A stretch of DNA of 13,744 bases from SG8-39 sp041558415 (GTDB taxonomy: Bacteria > Pseudomonadota > Gammaproteobacteria > Burkholderiales > SG8-39): the NCBI GenBank assembly GCA_041558415.1, contig JBFFEY010000074.1:1-13744 (forward strand), read 5' to 3'. Under the pieces are notes generated by a model. It was not told the origin of the DNA and did no database searches. It saw only the letters and a list, made by a program, of their open reading frames with translations. The first letter of the stretch is position 1, and every line of letters starts with the position of its first letter. The position numbers and the translations under genes were made by a program. Positions 1 to 6,996 of the stretch are shown here, in pieces.

Positions 1-162
1 CCGCGGCGGACGCCGCTGAGGCGGAGTGCCGCTGCCGGGTATCTCTTGGGACGAATTTAAGGCGCTGGCAGTCTAACAAGAGGGTGTGTGGGTGTCCAGA
101 ATGCGCGCCGTGTTGCCATCCTGCGGGCGCGCGGGCCCGGAGCGCACTATAGTGCGTGCCTC
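1..162. other. Left-edge non-coding region upstream of the ABC ATPase
   Basis: I find no gene here. A small GC-rich inverted repeat lies at 3-16 (GCGGCG, two bases, CGCCGC). On the plus strand a short frame ends at the TAA of 74-76 (last residues SWDEFKALAV), but a TGA at 17-19 closes it, so it cannot be the end of a longer gene. On the minus strand the ATG at 119 meets a TAA after 20 codons. The region holds the palindrome described separately and probably the ABC gene promoter. Confidence 0.5.
143..156. promoter_or_regulatory. 14-bp perfect palindrome overlapping a -10-like element
   Basis: CGCACTATAGTGCG is a perfect palindrome ending six bases before the chosen ATG at 163. Its centre contains TATAGT (148-153), one mismatch from the sigma-70 -10 consensus, and by symmetry the same hexamer on the other strand. 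No convincing -35 element sits 16-18 bp upstream. It occupies the place where a Shine-Dalgarno would be expected. It could be an operator, or a -10 element giving a nearly leaderless transcript. The palindrome is seen directly; the function is inferred. Confidence 0.4.
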
Positions 163-805
<643 letters not shown>

Positions 806-822
<17 letters not shown>

Positions 823-1759
823 GCAGCGCGGCGCCGTCGCGCAGACGGCGCACGTTGTCGAGCGCAGCCGCCAGGCTGCGTTCGAGCGTCTCCTGCGTCA
901 GCCAGGCGAGATGGGGCGAGGCGACCACGCCCGGCAGCGCGAGCAGAGGATGATCCGGCGGCACCGGTTCCTCGGCGAACACGTCGAGCCCGGCCGCGGC
1001 GAGCTGATTGGAGGCGAGTGCGCTGCAAAGCGCGGTCTCGTCGACCAGCGCGCCGCGCGCGGTGTTGATCAGAATCGCGCCGCGCTTCATGCGCGCCAGC
1101 CGGCGCGCGTCGAAAAGGCGCTCGGTCTCGGGCGTCAGCGGCAGATGCAGCGAGACAATGTCGGCTTCCGCGAGCAGGGCATCGAGTTCACGATTGCGCA
1201 CACTGCGCGACCAGTAGAGCACTTTCGCGCCGAGCGCCTCGAGCATCGGCGCGAGCAGCCGCGGTACGGCGCCGTAGCCGACCAGGCCGACCGTGCGGCC
1301 GGCGAGTTCAGCAAAGCCATCCTGCAGCGCGGCGGCCCGCGTCCAGCCGCCCGCTTCGCGCACTGCGTGATCGAGCGCGCGCAGCCGGCGCAGGCAGGCG
1401 AACATCAAGAGCAGGGCCATCTCGGCGACCGCACGGCTGTTGCTGCCGGGCAGGTTGCATACCGCGATGCCGCGCGCACGGCAGGCCTCGACCGCGATGG
1501 TGTTCACGCCGCTGCCGATTTTCTGCACCAGCCTCAGCTTCGCGGCGCGCGCGATCTGGTCCTCGGTCACCGGCTTGAGCACGTGCCAGAGGACCTGGCA
1601 TCGCGGAAGCAGCGCTGCATACGCGGCGTCTTCGGCTTCCGGGCAGCAGCGGATCTCGATGCCGTCGCCCGATCGCGCTTCGACCTTGGCGATGAGCGCT
1701 TCGCTGGCGTCGAAGCGGAAGACAACGCGGACGGGGTCAGACCCCTGTGGATAAGTCAT
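806..1759 (-). CDS. D-2-hydroxyacid dehydrogenase (NAD(P)-dependent)
   Basis: Predicted to interconvert a 2-oxo acid and a D-2-hydroxy acid; 317 residues from the ATG at 1759. The family triad is intact: Arg235 (NTARGALVDE), Glu264 (AEEPVP) and His283 (SPHLAW). The substrate-binding loop is KIGSGVNT (80-87). The nucleotide-binding turn reads GYGAVP (161-166): the third glycine of GxGxxG is proline, unusual but compatible with a Rossmann fold. The first nine residues (MTYPQGSDP) are encoded wholly by one arm of an inverted repeat, so the start codon came with that element; a GTG at 1768 in the same frame is the alternative. No clear Shine-Dalgarno is visible. It is the last gene of the pdxH-kinase-enolase cluster. 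Hydroxypyruvate or glyoxylate reductase is a reasonable guess; the substrate is not determined. Confidence 0.9.
831..851 (+). terminator. Hairpin just after the ABC gene stop
   Basis: GCGCCGTC, a five-base loop (GCGCA) and GACGGCGC form a perfect 8-bp stem starting eight bases after the ABC stop codon. No T-run follows, so if it stops transcription it is a weak or Rho-assisted terminator. It lies inside the last codons of the convergent dehydrogenase gene, so the same bases are coding on the other strand. Confidence 0.35.
1746..1754 (-). promoter_or_regulatory. Exact DnaA-box consensus, left arm
   Basis: Reads TTATCCACA on the minus strand, identical to the strong DnaA box (TTATNCACA). It is part of the left repeat arm and lies inside the first codons of the dehydrogenase gene. 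The match is certain; binding by DnaA is not shown and may be incidental to the repeat sequence. Confidence 0.35.
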
Positions 1760-1783
1760 TAGGGCCACGGTGTACGACGCGCG

Positions 1784-3097
1784 TCATGACTTATCCACAG
1801 GGGTCTGACCCCGTACTCGCGCGAACAGCCGCCGCGCCGGATACAGCAGCGCCTTTGCCCCCAGCGCCTCTTCGATGCGCAGGCCTTCGTTCCACTTCGC
1901 CATGCGCTCCGAGCGCGAGAAACTGCCGACCTTGAGCTGCGGCACGCCCCAGCCCACCGCAAGGTGCACGATCGAGACATCCTCGCTCTCGCCCGAGCGC
2001 GCCGAGACGATGGCACCGTAGCCGGCCTCTCGCGCGGCCTGCCAGGCCGCCTCGGTCTCGGAGAGGGTGCCGATCTGGTTCGGCTTGAGCAGGATCGCGT
2101 TGCAGGCACCGCGCTGCACGCCTTCGCGCAGACGCTCGGCGTCGGTGACGAAGTAGTCGTCGCCGACGATCTGCAGCCGTCCGCCGGCGGCGCGGGTGAA
2201 GGCCTGCATCGCGGCGTGATCGGTTTCCGCAAAAGGGTCCTCGATCGAGACGATCGGATAGGCCTCGATCCAGCGCAGCAGCATGGCAATCATCTGATCT
2301 GCTGTGAGCGCGCGGTTCTCCAGCGCCAGCTGGTAGCGTCCGCCGAGCCAGAGCTGGGTCGCGGCGACGTCGAGCGCGATGGCGACGTCGCGGCCGGGCT
2401 TGAGGCCCGCGGCCTCGATCGCGGCGACCAGCTCGGCCAACCCTTCCTCATTGGAACGGAAGGCCGGCCAATAGCCGCCCTCGTCGGCGACGCCCTGCAG
2501 CGCGTTCTTCTTCGCCAGGCGGGCACCGGCGGCGGCATAGACCTCCGCCGTCCATTCCAGCGCTTCGGCGAAGCTGCCGGCGCCGGGGCAGACCACGAGG
2601 TAATCCTGAATGTCGACGCGACCGCGCGCGTGCGCACCGCCGCCGAAAATCTGGATCTGCGGCACGGGCAGGGCGACGCGGCGCTCGCCGGCGAGGTGGC
2701 GCCACCGCGGCACGCCGGCGGCCGCGGCCGCCGCGTGCGCGCAGGCGAGCGACACCGCGACGAGCGCGTTCGCCCCCATGCGCGACTTGTCCGCCGTGCC
2801 GTCGAGCGCAATCAGCTTGGCGTCGATCGCAGCCTGCGCGCGCACATCCATCGTGAGCAGCGCCGAGCGGATCGGGCCGTTGACGTTGGCCAGCGCGCGT
2901 CGGACGCCGAGCCCGCCGAACGGTGCATCGCCGTCGCGCAGGTCCTTCGCTTCGCCCGCACCAGTCGATGCGCCGGCCGGTGCAATCGCCCGCCCCCGGG
3001 CGCCGTTGCCGAGGATGACCTCGGCCTCGACCGTCGGCCGGCCGCGCGAGTCCCACACCCGGCGGCCGCGCAGATCGTTGATCGCGGTGCGTTTCAC
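1784..3097 (-). CDS. Divergent enolase (phosphopyruvate hydratase) paralog
   Basis: A 437-residue enolase-superfamily protein starting at the GTG at 3097, which overlaps the kinase stop as GTGA. The frame stays open far upstream only because of high GC; VKRTAIND aligns with normal enolase starts. Compared with yeast enolase, the metal ligands Asp243, Glu286 and Asp313 are kept, as are Ser44 of the GAST loop, His156, Glu206 (DEGG), the base Lys338 (LLKPNQIG), Arg367 and Lys389. Changed positions are Ala41 for Ser36, Asp165 for catalytic Glu168 (VDIQDYL) and Ala366 for His373 (VSARSGESED, where SHRSGETED is usual). The fold and magnesium sites should be intact but the substrate or chemistry probably differs from 2-phosphoglycerate dehydration. 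The last nine residues come from the inverted repeat at 1786-1814. A housekeeping eno presumably exists elsewhere. Classical enolase activity cannot be excluded. Confidence 0.9.
   Translation of the reverse strand: MKRTAINDLRGRRVWDSRGRPTVEAEVILGNGARGRAIAPAGASTGAGEAKDLRDGDAPFGGLGVRRALANVNGPIRSALLTMDVRAQAAIDAKLIALDGTADKSRMGANALVAVSLACAHAAAAAAGVPRWRHLAGERRVALPVPQIQIFGGGAHARGRVDIQDYLVVCPGAGSFAEALEWTAEVYAAAGARLAKKNALQGVADEGGYWPAFRSNEEGLAELVAAIEAAGLKPGRDVAIALDVAATQLWLGGRYQLALENRALTADQMIAMLLRWIEAYPIVSIEDPFAETDHAAMQAFTRAAGGRLQIVGDDYFVTDAERLREGVQRGACNAILLKPNQIGTLSETEAAWQAAREAGYGAIVSARSGESEDVSIVHLAVGWGVPQLKVGSFSRSERMAKWNEGLRIEEALGAKALLYPARRLFARVRGQTPVDKS
1791..1799 (+). promoter_or_regulatory. Exact DnaA-box consensus, right arm
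   Basis: Reads TTATCCACA on the plus strand, the mirror copy of the box at 1746-1754 with 36 bases between them, facing the opposite way. It overlaps the last codons of the enolase-like gene. The match is exact; function is conjecture. Confidence 0.35.
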
Positions 3098-4116
3098 GCG
3101 CCGATCTCGCGCGCCCAGGCCGCGCGCACTTCGACGAGCCGCTGTGGCGCGGACGCGAGCAGCGCTCGCGCCACGCGCCGGACGCGTGCGCGGTCCCGTT
3201 CGGCGCTCAAATACTCGACGGGCGACTTGCCATCGACGCGTGCCAGAAACAGCCCGGGCAGTAGCGACGCCGCACGCGCCTCGAGCGCGGCGCATGATTC
3301 CCAGTGCACGCCCTCCAGGTACGCCTGTCCGAGGGCGTCGAAACAGGCGAGAAAGCCTGCCGCCGCCGACGATCTCCAGAGGCACTTGAGCAGCAGGTGA
3401 TTGAGGCAGAACGCGATGTCGAACGCGGGATCGCCGTACCAGGCGCACTCGGCATCGAGCAGCACCGGCCCCTGCGGACCGACAAGTATGTTCTTCGGGC
3501 TGACATCGCCGTGCACCAGTGCACGCCGCGTGGCGGCCGTGCGTGCGGCGAGCGCTTCGAGCGGCGCCGCGAGGTCGGGATGTCGCGCGGCGGTGGCGAG
3601 CAGGTAAGGCTCCAGGCGGATGGCGTGGAAACCCGCATCGGTTGCGAACTGTGCCGCCACGGCCGCATCGTCCGCGGTTGCGGCGTGTACCCGCGCCAGC
3701 CGTACGCCGAGCTGCCGCGCGAATGACGGCTCGGCGCGCCCGGCGCGCAGCTCCGCTTTCCACACCGGGTAGCACGCCGGATCGAGGAAATCCATGGCGA
3801 ACATGCCGGCATCGTCATAGGCAAGCACCCGCGGTGCGATGCCCGGCACGATGCGGCTGGCGGTCTGCATCCAGCGCCGCTCGTACAGATTGCGCTCGAC
3901 CGGCGCTTCCCAGAGCTGCGCGACGCGCAGGCGCGGCAGCGCGCGCTTCACGCAGATCGGGCCCGCATCGCTCTCGACGCGCCAGATGTCGGAGGACACG
4001 CCGCCCGCGAGCGGCACGGCGCGCGGCTGCGCCTGCGGCGCGATCAGCGCGGCCGCGCGCAGGAAGTCGAGCACGGCGTCAGGGAGCGAGCCGCTCGCGC
4101 TGCCAGCCTGAGCCAT
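3094..4116 (-). CDS. Aminoglycoside-phosphotransferase-fold small-molecule kinase
   Basis: A 340-residue kinase of the APH/choline-kinase/MTR-kinase fold. Visible motifs: nucleotide loop GGVSSDIW (38-45), ATP-binding Lys57 (CVKRAL), catalytic loop HGDVSPKN (202-209) with Asp204 and Asn209, metal-binding DAE (221-223), and FCLNHLLLKC plus DGKSPVEYL in the C-terminal lobe, which look like subfamily markers. It would transfer a phosphate from ATP to a hydroxyl of a small cytoplasmic metabolite; nothing points to drug resistance. Its stop overlaps the enolase GTG (GTGA), so the two are probably translated together, which suggests the kinase product feeds the enolase-like enzyme. The start is uncertain: ATG 4116 is used, with ATG 4140 and GTG 4074 in the same frame; the first two overlap the end of pdxH. 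Confidence 0.88.
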   Translation of the reverse strand: MAQAGSASGSLPDAVLDFLRAAALIAPQAQPRAVPLAGGVSSDIWRVESDAGPICVKRALPRLRVAQLWEAPVERNLYERRWMQTASRIVPGIAPRVLAYDDAGMFAMDFLDPACYPVWKAELRAGRAEPSFARQLGVRLARVHAATADDAAVAAQFATDAGFHAIRLEPYLLATAARHPDLAAPLEALAARTAATRRALVHGDVSPKNILVGPQGPVLLDAECAWYGDPAFDIAFCLNHLLLKCLWRSSAAAGFLACFDALGQAYLEGVHWESCAALEARAASLLPGLFLARVDGKSPVEYLSAERDRARVRRVARALLASAPQRLVEVRAAWAREIGA

Positions 4117-4711
4117 TGCGCCGGTAGAGCAGGCGGTCATGCAGGCGGTCCGGCCGTCCCTGCCAGAACTCGATCGACGACGGCGCGAGGCGATAGCCGC
4201 CCCAGTGCGGCGGCCGCGGTGGCGACTCGCCGAAGCGCTGGCGCGCGGCTTCCAGCGCGCGCTCGAGCGTCAGGCGATCCGCGACACGCGCGCTTTGCGC
4301 CGATGCCCAGGCCGAGAGTCGCGCGCCGAGCGGCCGCGTCGCGAAATAGGCGTCGGAATCGGCGGCCGGCACCTTGTCGACGCGTCCCTCGATCCTGACC
4401 TGACGCTCCAGCTCGGTCCACAGGAACACGAGGCAGGCCTCGGGGCGCTCCGCAAGCTCGCGTCCCTTGGCGCTCTCGTAATTGCTGTAGAAAACGAAGC
4501 CGCCGTCCTCGACACCCTTGAGCAGCACGACACGCGCATTCGGCCGGCCGTCCTTGCGCACGGTGGCCAGGGTCATGGCATTGGCGAGCGGCAGCGCCGC
4601 GCCGAGCGCTTCGTTGAACCACAGATCGAACTGATGAAACGGATCCTCATGCGCCTCGGCTTCCGAGAGGCCGGCGCGCATGTACTCCTGCCGCAGTTCA
4701 GCGAGTTTCAT
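4079..4711 (-). CDS. pdxH: Pyridoxamine/pyridoxine 5'-phosphate oxidase
   Basis: FMN enzyme that oxidises pyridoxine or pyridoxamine 5'-phosphate to pyridoxal 5'-phosphate with O2, the last step of B6 synthesis and salvage; cytoplasmic homodimer. The 210-residue length is normal. MKLAELRQEY at the start matches the family N-terminus, so ATG 4711 is preferred over the longer frame from 4813. FMN and substrate residues are recognisable in RVVLLKG (60-66), FYSNYESAKG (74-83), QVRIEG (104-109) and the C-terminal signature EFWQGRPDRLHDR (181-193) with ERLAP at the end. It is the first gene of the minus-strand cluster; the kinase start overlaps its 3' end by about 38 bases. Whether B6 synthesis is linked to the downstream genes or merely shares their transcript is open. 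Confidence 0.96.
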   Translation of the reverse strand: MKLAELRQEYMRAGLSEAEAHEDPFHQFDLWFNEALGAALPLANAMTLATVRKDGRPNARVVLLKGVEDGGFVFYSNYESAKGRELAERPEACLVFLWTELERQVRIEGRVDKVPAADSDAYFATRPLGARLSAWASAQSARVADRLTLERALEAARQRFGESPPRPPHWGGYRLAPSSIEFWQGRPDRLHDRLLYRRNGSGWQRERLAP

Positions 4712-4769
4712 GCGCTCGCATTCTACCTGCCTGCCCATGAACCGTTGGCGGCTGCTACCCTTGCTCGCC

Positions 4770-5435
4770 ATGCCACAGTCACCGCACTCGGCCGGGCGTG
4801 CGTCGGCGGGCACGCCGGACGCCTATCGCGAACTCGCCCTGGGATACGACGCGAGCGCGCGCTTCACCGCGGGCATCCGCGCGCGCGCCGTCGCGCGCCT
4901 CGCGCTGCAGCCGGGCGACACGGTGCTCGACGTGGGCTGCGGGACGGGTCTGAGCATTCCGCTGCTCGAGGCCGGCGTCGGTCCGCAGGGGCGCATCATC
5001 GGCGTCGAGCGCAGTCCGAGCATGATGACGCTTGCGCGCGAGCGGGTGCGCGCGGCAGGCTGGTCGAACGTCGCGCTCGTCGAGGGCGAAATGGCGCACG
5101 CGGCGCTGCCCGAGGGCATCGACGCGGTCCTGTTTCACTACGTGCATGACGTGCTGCAATCCGAAGCGGCGCTTGCCCACCTGTTTCGGCACGCCCGCGC
5201 CGGTGCGCGCGTCGCGGTGGCCGGCGTGAAATACCACCCCTGGTGGCTCGCCCCGCTCAACGTGCACGTCTGGCTGACGATGCGACGTTACAGCGGCAAT
5301 CCGGTCAACCTTGCGCGACCCTGGCGTCTGCTCGAGCGCTTCGTGCCGGCGCTGGCGCGCGAGTCGACCCTGCTGGGCCGCGGCTACATCGGCTGGGGGC
5401 GTTACCAGCCGCGGCAGGCGGAAGCGGGTCGATGA
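4770..5435 (+). CDS. Class I SAM-dependent methyltransferase
   Basis: A 221-residue protein from ATG 4770; ATG 4737 is an in-frame alternative adding 11 residues. The AdoMet-binding motif I is VLDVGCGTGLS (52-62), followed by an acidic motif II region (GVERSPSMM) and a later strand LFHYVHDVLQ, the usual order in UbiE/methyltransferase-11 type enzymes. No membrane segment or signal peptide is evident. The substrate is unknown. It is divergent from pdxH with a short gap, and its TGA overlaps the next ATG as ATGA, so it is almost certainly translated with the metallo-hydrolase downstream. No distinct Shine-Dalgarno is visible before either start. Confidence 0.88.
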   Translation: MPQSPHSAGRASAGTPDAYRELALGYDASARFTAGIRARAVARLALQPGDTVLDVGCGTGLSIPLLEAGVGPQGRIIGVERSPSMMTLARERVRAAGWSNVALVEGEMAHAALPEGIDAVLFHYVHDVLQSEAALAHLFRHARAGARVAVAGVKYHPWWLAPLNVHVWLTMRRYSGNPVNLARPWRLLERFVPALARESTLLGRGYIGWGRYQPRQAEAGR

Positions 5436-6385
5436 CGCGCGGCGTGTTCGACTACGGCGCGGGCATCAGCGCGGTCGACGCCTTCTACGACGGGCGCGCC
5501 GACCAGACGGCCGCGCACATCCTGATCGAGAAGGGCCGTGCGGCGGTGATCGATACGGCGACCGCGCACGCCGCGCCGCGCATCCTCGCCGCGCTCGCCG
5601 CGCGCGGCGTTGCGCCGGCGCAGGTGGATTACGTGGTGCTGACCCACGTGCATCTCGACCACGCCGGCGGGGCCGGAACGCTGATGGCGCAGTGCCCCAA
5701 TGCGCGCCTCACGGTGCATCCGCGCGGTGCGCGGCACATGGTCGATCCGAGCCGGTTGCTGTCGGCGACGGTCGATATTTACGGTGCCGAGGCGACGCGA
5801 CGCGTCTATGGCGAGGTGGTGCCGGTCGCGGCCGAGCGCGTGCTCGAGACCGCGGAAGGCGCGCGCCTGACACTCGCCGGGCGCGTGCTCGATTTCTTCG
5901 ATGCACCGGGGCACGCCCGCCACCACGTCGTGGTGCGCGATGGGCATACCGGGCACCTGTTCGCCGGCGACAGCTTCGGGCTGTCCTACCGTGCGCTCGA
6001 CCGGGACGGACGGCCGTCGGTGTTTCCGACCACCAGTCCGTCGCAGTTCGATCCGCAGGCGCTGCACGCCACGCTGGATCGCATGCGGGCGCTGGCGCCG
6101 GCGGCCGTCTACGTCGCGCACTTCGGTCGGGTGGGGGACGTCCCGCGCCTCGCTGCCGACCTGCACCGGCTGATCGACGCGCACGTCGCGCTGGCCGAGC
6201 GCTGCCGGGACGCCGGACCGCTACGCCACGAACGGCTGAGCGCCGGCGTCACGGAACTGGTGCGCGCGGAAGCCGATCGACAGGGCTGGATGCTGACGCA
6301 GGAGGCCCTGCTGCGCCTGTTTGCAATCGATATCGAATTGAATGCACAGGGACTTGGCGCCTGGCTCGACAGCGCCCGGCGCTAG
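5432..6385 (+). CDS. MBL-fold metallo-hydrolase
   Basis: A 317-residue metallo-beta-lactamase-fold protein with the full binuclear metal set: THVHLDHAGG (His72, His74, Asp76, His77), His161 in APGHARHH, Asp180 in FAGDSF and His230 in YVAHFG. No signal peptide, so cytoplasmic. The fold covers glyoxalase II-like thioesterases, lactonases, phosphodiesterases and others; the C-terminal helical part (about 235-317) is not diagnostic. ATGA coupling to the methyltransferase suggests a shared substrate or pathway, which I cannot name. The start at 5432 is fixed by the overlap and by the match of the first strand to the fold. Confidence 0.9.
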   Translation: MTRGVFDYGAGISAVDAFYDGRADQTAAHILIEKGRAAVIDTATAHAAPRILAALAARGVAPAQVDYVVLTHVHLDHAGGAGTLMAQCPNARLTVHPRGARHMVDPSRLLSATVDIYGAEATRRVYGEVVPVAAERVLETAEGARLTLAGRVLDFFDAPGHARHHVVVRDGHTGHLFAGDSFGLSYRALDRDGRPSVFPTTSPSQFDPQALHATLDRMRALAPAAVYVAHFGRVGDVPRLAADLHRLIDAHVALAERCRDAGPLRHERLSAGVTELVRAEADRQGWMLTQEALLRLFAIDIELNAQGLGAWLDSARR

Positions 6386-6401
6386 CCGAACCGGGCATGT
6401 C

Positions 6402-6420
6402 CGTCGGACGACTGCCGACG
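6402..6420 (+). terminator. Weak hairpin after the MBL gene
   Basis: CGTCGG, seven bases and CCGACG form a 6-bp stem 17 bases after the hydrolase stop. No T-run follows. It could mark the end of the methyltransferase-hydrolase transcript, but such stems are frequent in DNA this GC-rich. Confidence 0.25.
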
Positions 6421-6493
6421 CTTGGCGATGCGCGCGCGGTCGCCGAGCCGCGACGCGGCGGCGTGCGCGCTGCGATTTTCCCTCTGAAAGTCG

Positions 6494-6522
6494 TTGACAC
6501 GCTTCCTCGGATTCGGCATCTT
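6494..6522 (+). promoter_or_regulatory. Candidate sigma-70 promoter for the SWIB gene
   Basis: A perfect -35 hexamer TTGACA (6494-6499) is followed after 17 bases by CATCTT (6517-6522), a weak -10 with the key A2 and T6 present. It lies in a locally AT-richer stretch about 80 bases before the SWIB start, which carries a strong ribosome-binding site. This suggests the SWIB gene is transcribed independently of the genes upstream. Confidence 0.5.
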
Positions 6523-6600
6523 TTCGCAACCGCTGCTCGACAGCGGGAAAAGAATCCGGGATCACCACAGAATTCCGTACTGTTCAGAGGAGAACACCAG

Positions 6601-6912
6601 ATGGCGAAGAAGAAGGCTGCGAAGAGGGCTGCACCCAAGAAGAAGCGCGCGGGGGCGAAGCGCAAGCCGAATGCAGCATTCATGAAGCCGATGACCCCGT
6701 CGGCCACGCTCGCGGCCGTAATCGGTGCGAGCGCGATGCCGCGTACCGAGGTCACCAAGAAGATGTGGGCCTACATCAAGCGGCACGGCCTGCAGGACAA
6801 GAAAAACCGCCGGATGATCAACGCCGACGAAAAGCTGAAGCCGCTGTTCGGCGGCAAGTCGCAGGTGTCGATGTTCGACATGACCAAGATGGTCAACCGG
6901 CACCTGAAGTAG
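6601..6912 (+). CDS. SWIB/MDM2-domain protein, small and basic
   Basis: A 103-residue protein. Residues 1-22 are a lysine/arginine/alanine-rich tail (MAKKKAAKRAAPKKKRAGAK...) of the kind that binds nucleic acid. Residues 27-103 form a SWIB domain, recognised by MTPSATLAAVIG, MWAYIKRHGLQDKKNRRMI, LKPLFGG and the MTKMVNRHL ending. In eukaryotes this fold is in SWI/SNF and MDM2; in bacteria it appears as a fusion to chlamydial topoisomerase or as stand-alone proteins of unknown role. A strong Shine-Dalgarno (AGAGGAGA, 6586-6593) eight bases before the ATG fixes the start, although the frame is open far upstream. A TTGACA promoter precedes it and a hairpin follows, so it is probably a single-gene, well expressed transcript. 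A nucleoid or chromatin-like role is inferred. Confidence 0.93.
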   Translation: MAKKKAAKRAAPKKKRAGAKRKPNAAFMKPMTPSATLAAVIGASAMPRTEVTKKMWAYIKRHGLQDKKNRRMINADEKLKPLFGGKSQVSMFDMTKMVNRHLK

Positions 6913-6931
6913 TAGTCGAAAATGACTATGT

Positions 6932-6956
6932 CCCGCCGGAGGTTCACTCCGGCGGG
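6932..6956. terminator. Strong hairpin between the convergent SWIB and fbp genes
   Basis: CCCGCCGGAG, loop GTTCA and CTCCGGCGGG give a perfect 10-bp stem, 19 bases after the SWIB stop and 40 bases beyond the fbp stop. Neither side has a clear T-run, but position and stem strength fit a shared bidirectional terminator for two converging genes. Confidence 0.65.
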
Positions 6957-6996
6957 CAACCGACAGCTTCCCTAGATCCCGCCTGCCGCGCGCCGT

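Larger units (their letters stand above)
1731..1814. repeat. 84-bp element: perfect 29-bp inverted repeat with 26-bp spacer
   Basis: Arms 1731-1759 and 1786-1814 are exact reverse complements; the match stops sharply at both ends. Each arm contains GGGGTCAGACCCC or its complement (nearly self-complementary) followed by TGTGGATAA/TTATCCACA and ends at an ATG on the inner side. The look resembles REP-type palindromes mobilised by REP-associated tyrosine transposases, but no transposase is nearby and I cannot name the family. The element lies between enolase and dehydrogenase and is translated into the C-terminus of one (residues 429-437) and the N-terminus of the other (residues 1-9). As RNA it would fold into a very stable hairpin within the presumed operon mRNA. 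Confidence 0.92.

Noticed and set aside
20..76. Possible C-terminal end (SWDEFKALAV) of a gene entering from the left
   Set aside because: An in-frame TGA at 17-19 leaves only 19 codons; no family can be recognised.
1731..1814. The inverted repeat as an ordinary Rho-independent terminator
   Set aside because: The arms are far longer than a terminator stem, the loop is 26 bases, there is no T-run, and the genes on both sides read through the arms.
1964..3400. Long plus-strand frame (478 codons) opposite the enolase and kinase
   Set aside because: Antisense shadow: arginine/alanine-rich, no recognisable domain, no ribosome-binding site, and it crosses two real genes.
3098..3775. 226-residue N-terminal extension of the enolase frame
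   Set aside because: It is a shadow of the kinase in another frame; normal enolase homology begins exactly at the GTG of 3097.
3094..4116. Reading the APH-fold kinase as an aminoglycoside resistance gene
   Set aside because: The fold is shared with many metabolic kinases; the operon context with an enolase paralog and a dehydrogenase favours a metabolic substrate, and no mobile-resistance context is present.
5311..6912. Frame continuous with the SWIB gene that would fuse about 430 residues to its N-terminus
   Set aside because: The upstream part is an out-of-frame shadow of the MBL gene; the SWIB gene has its own promoter and strong ribosome-binding site at 6586-6593.
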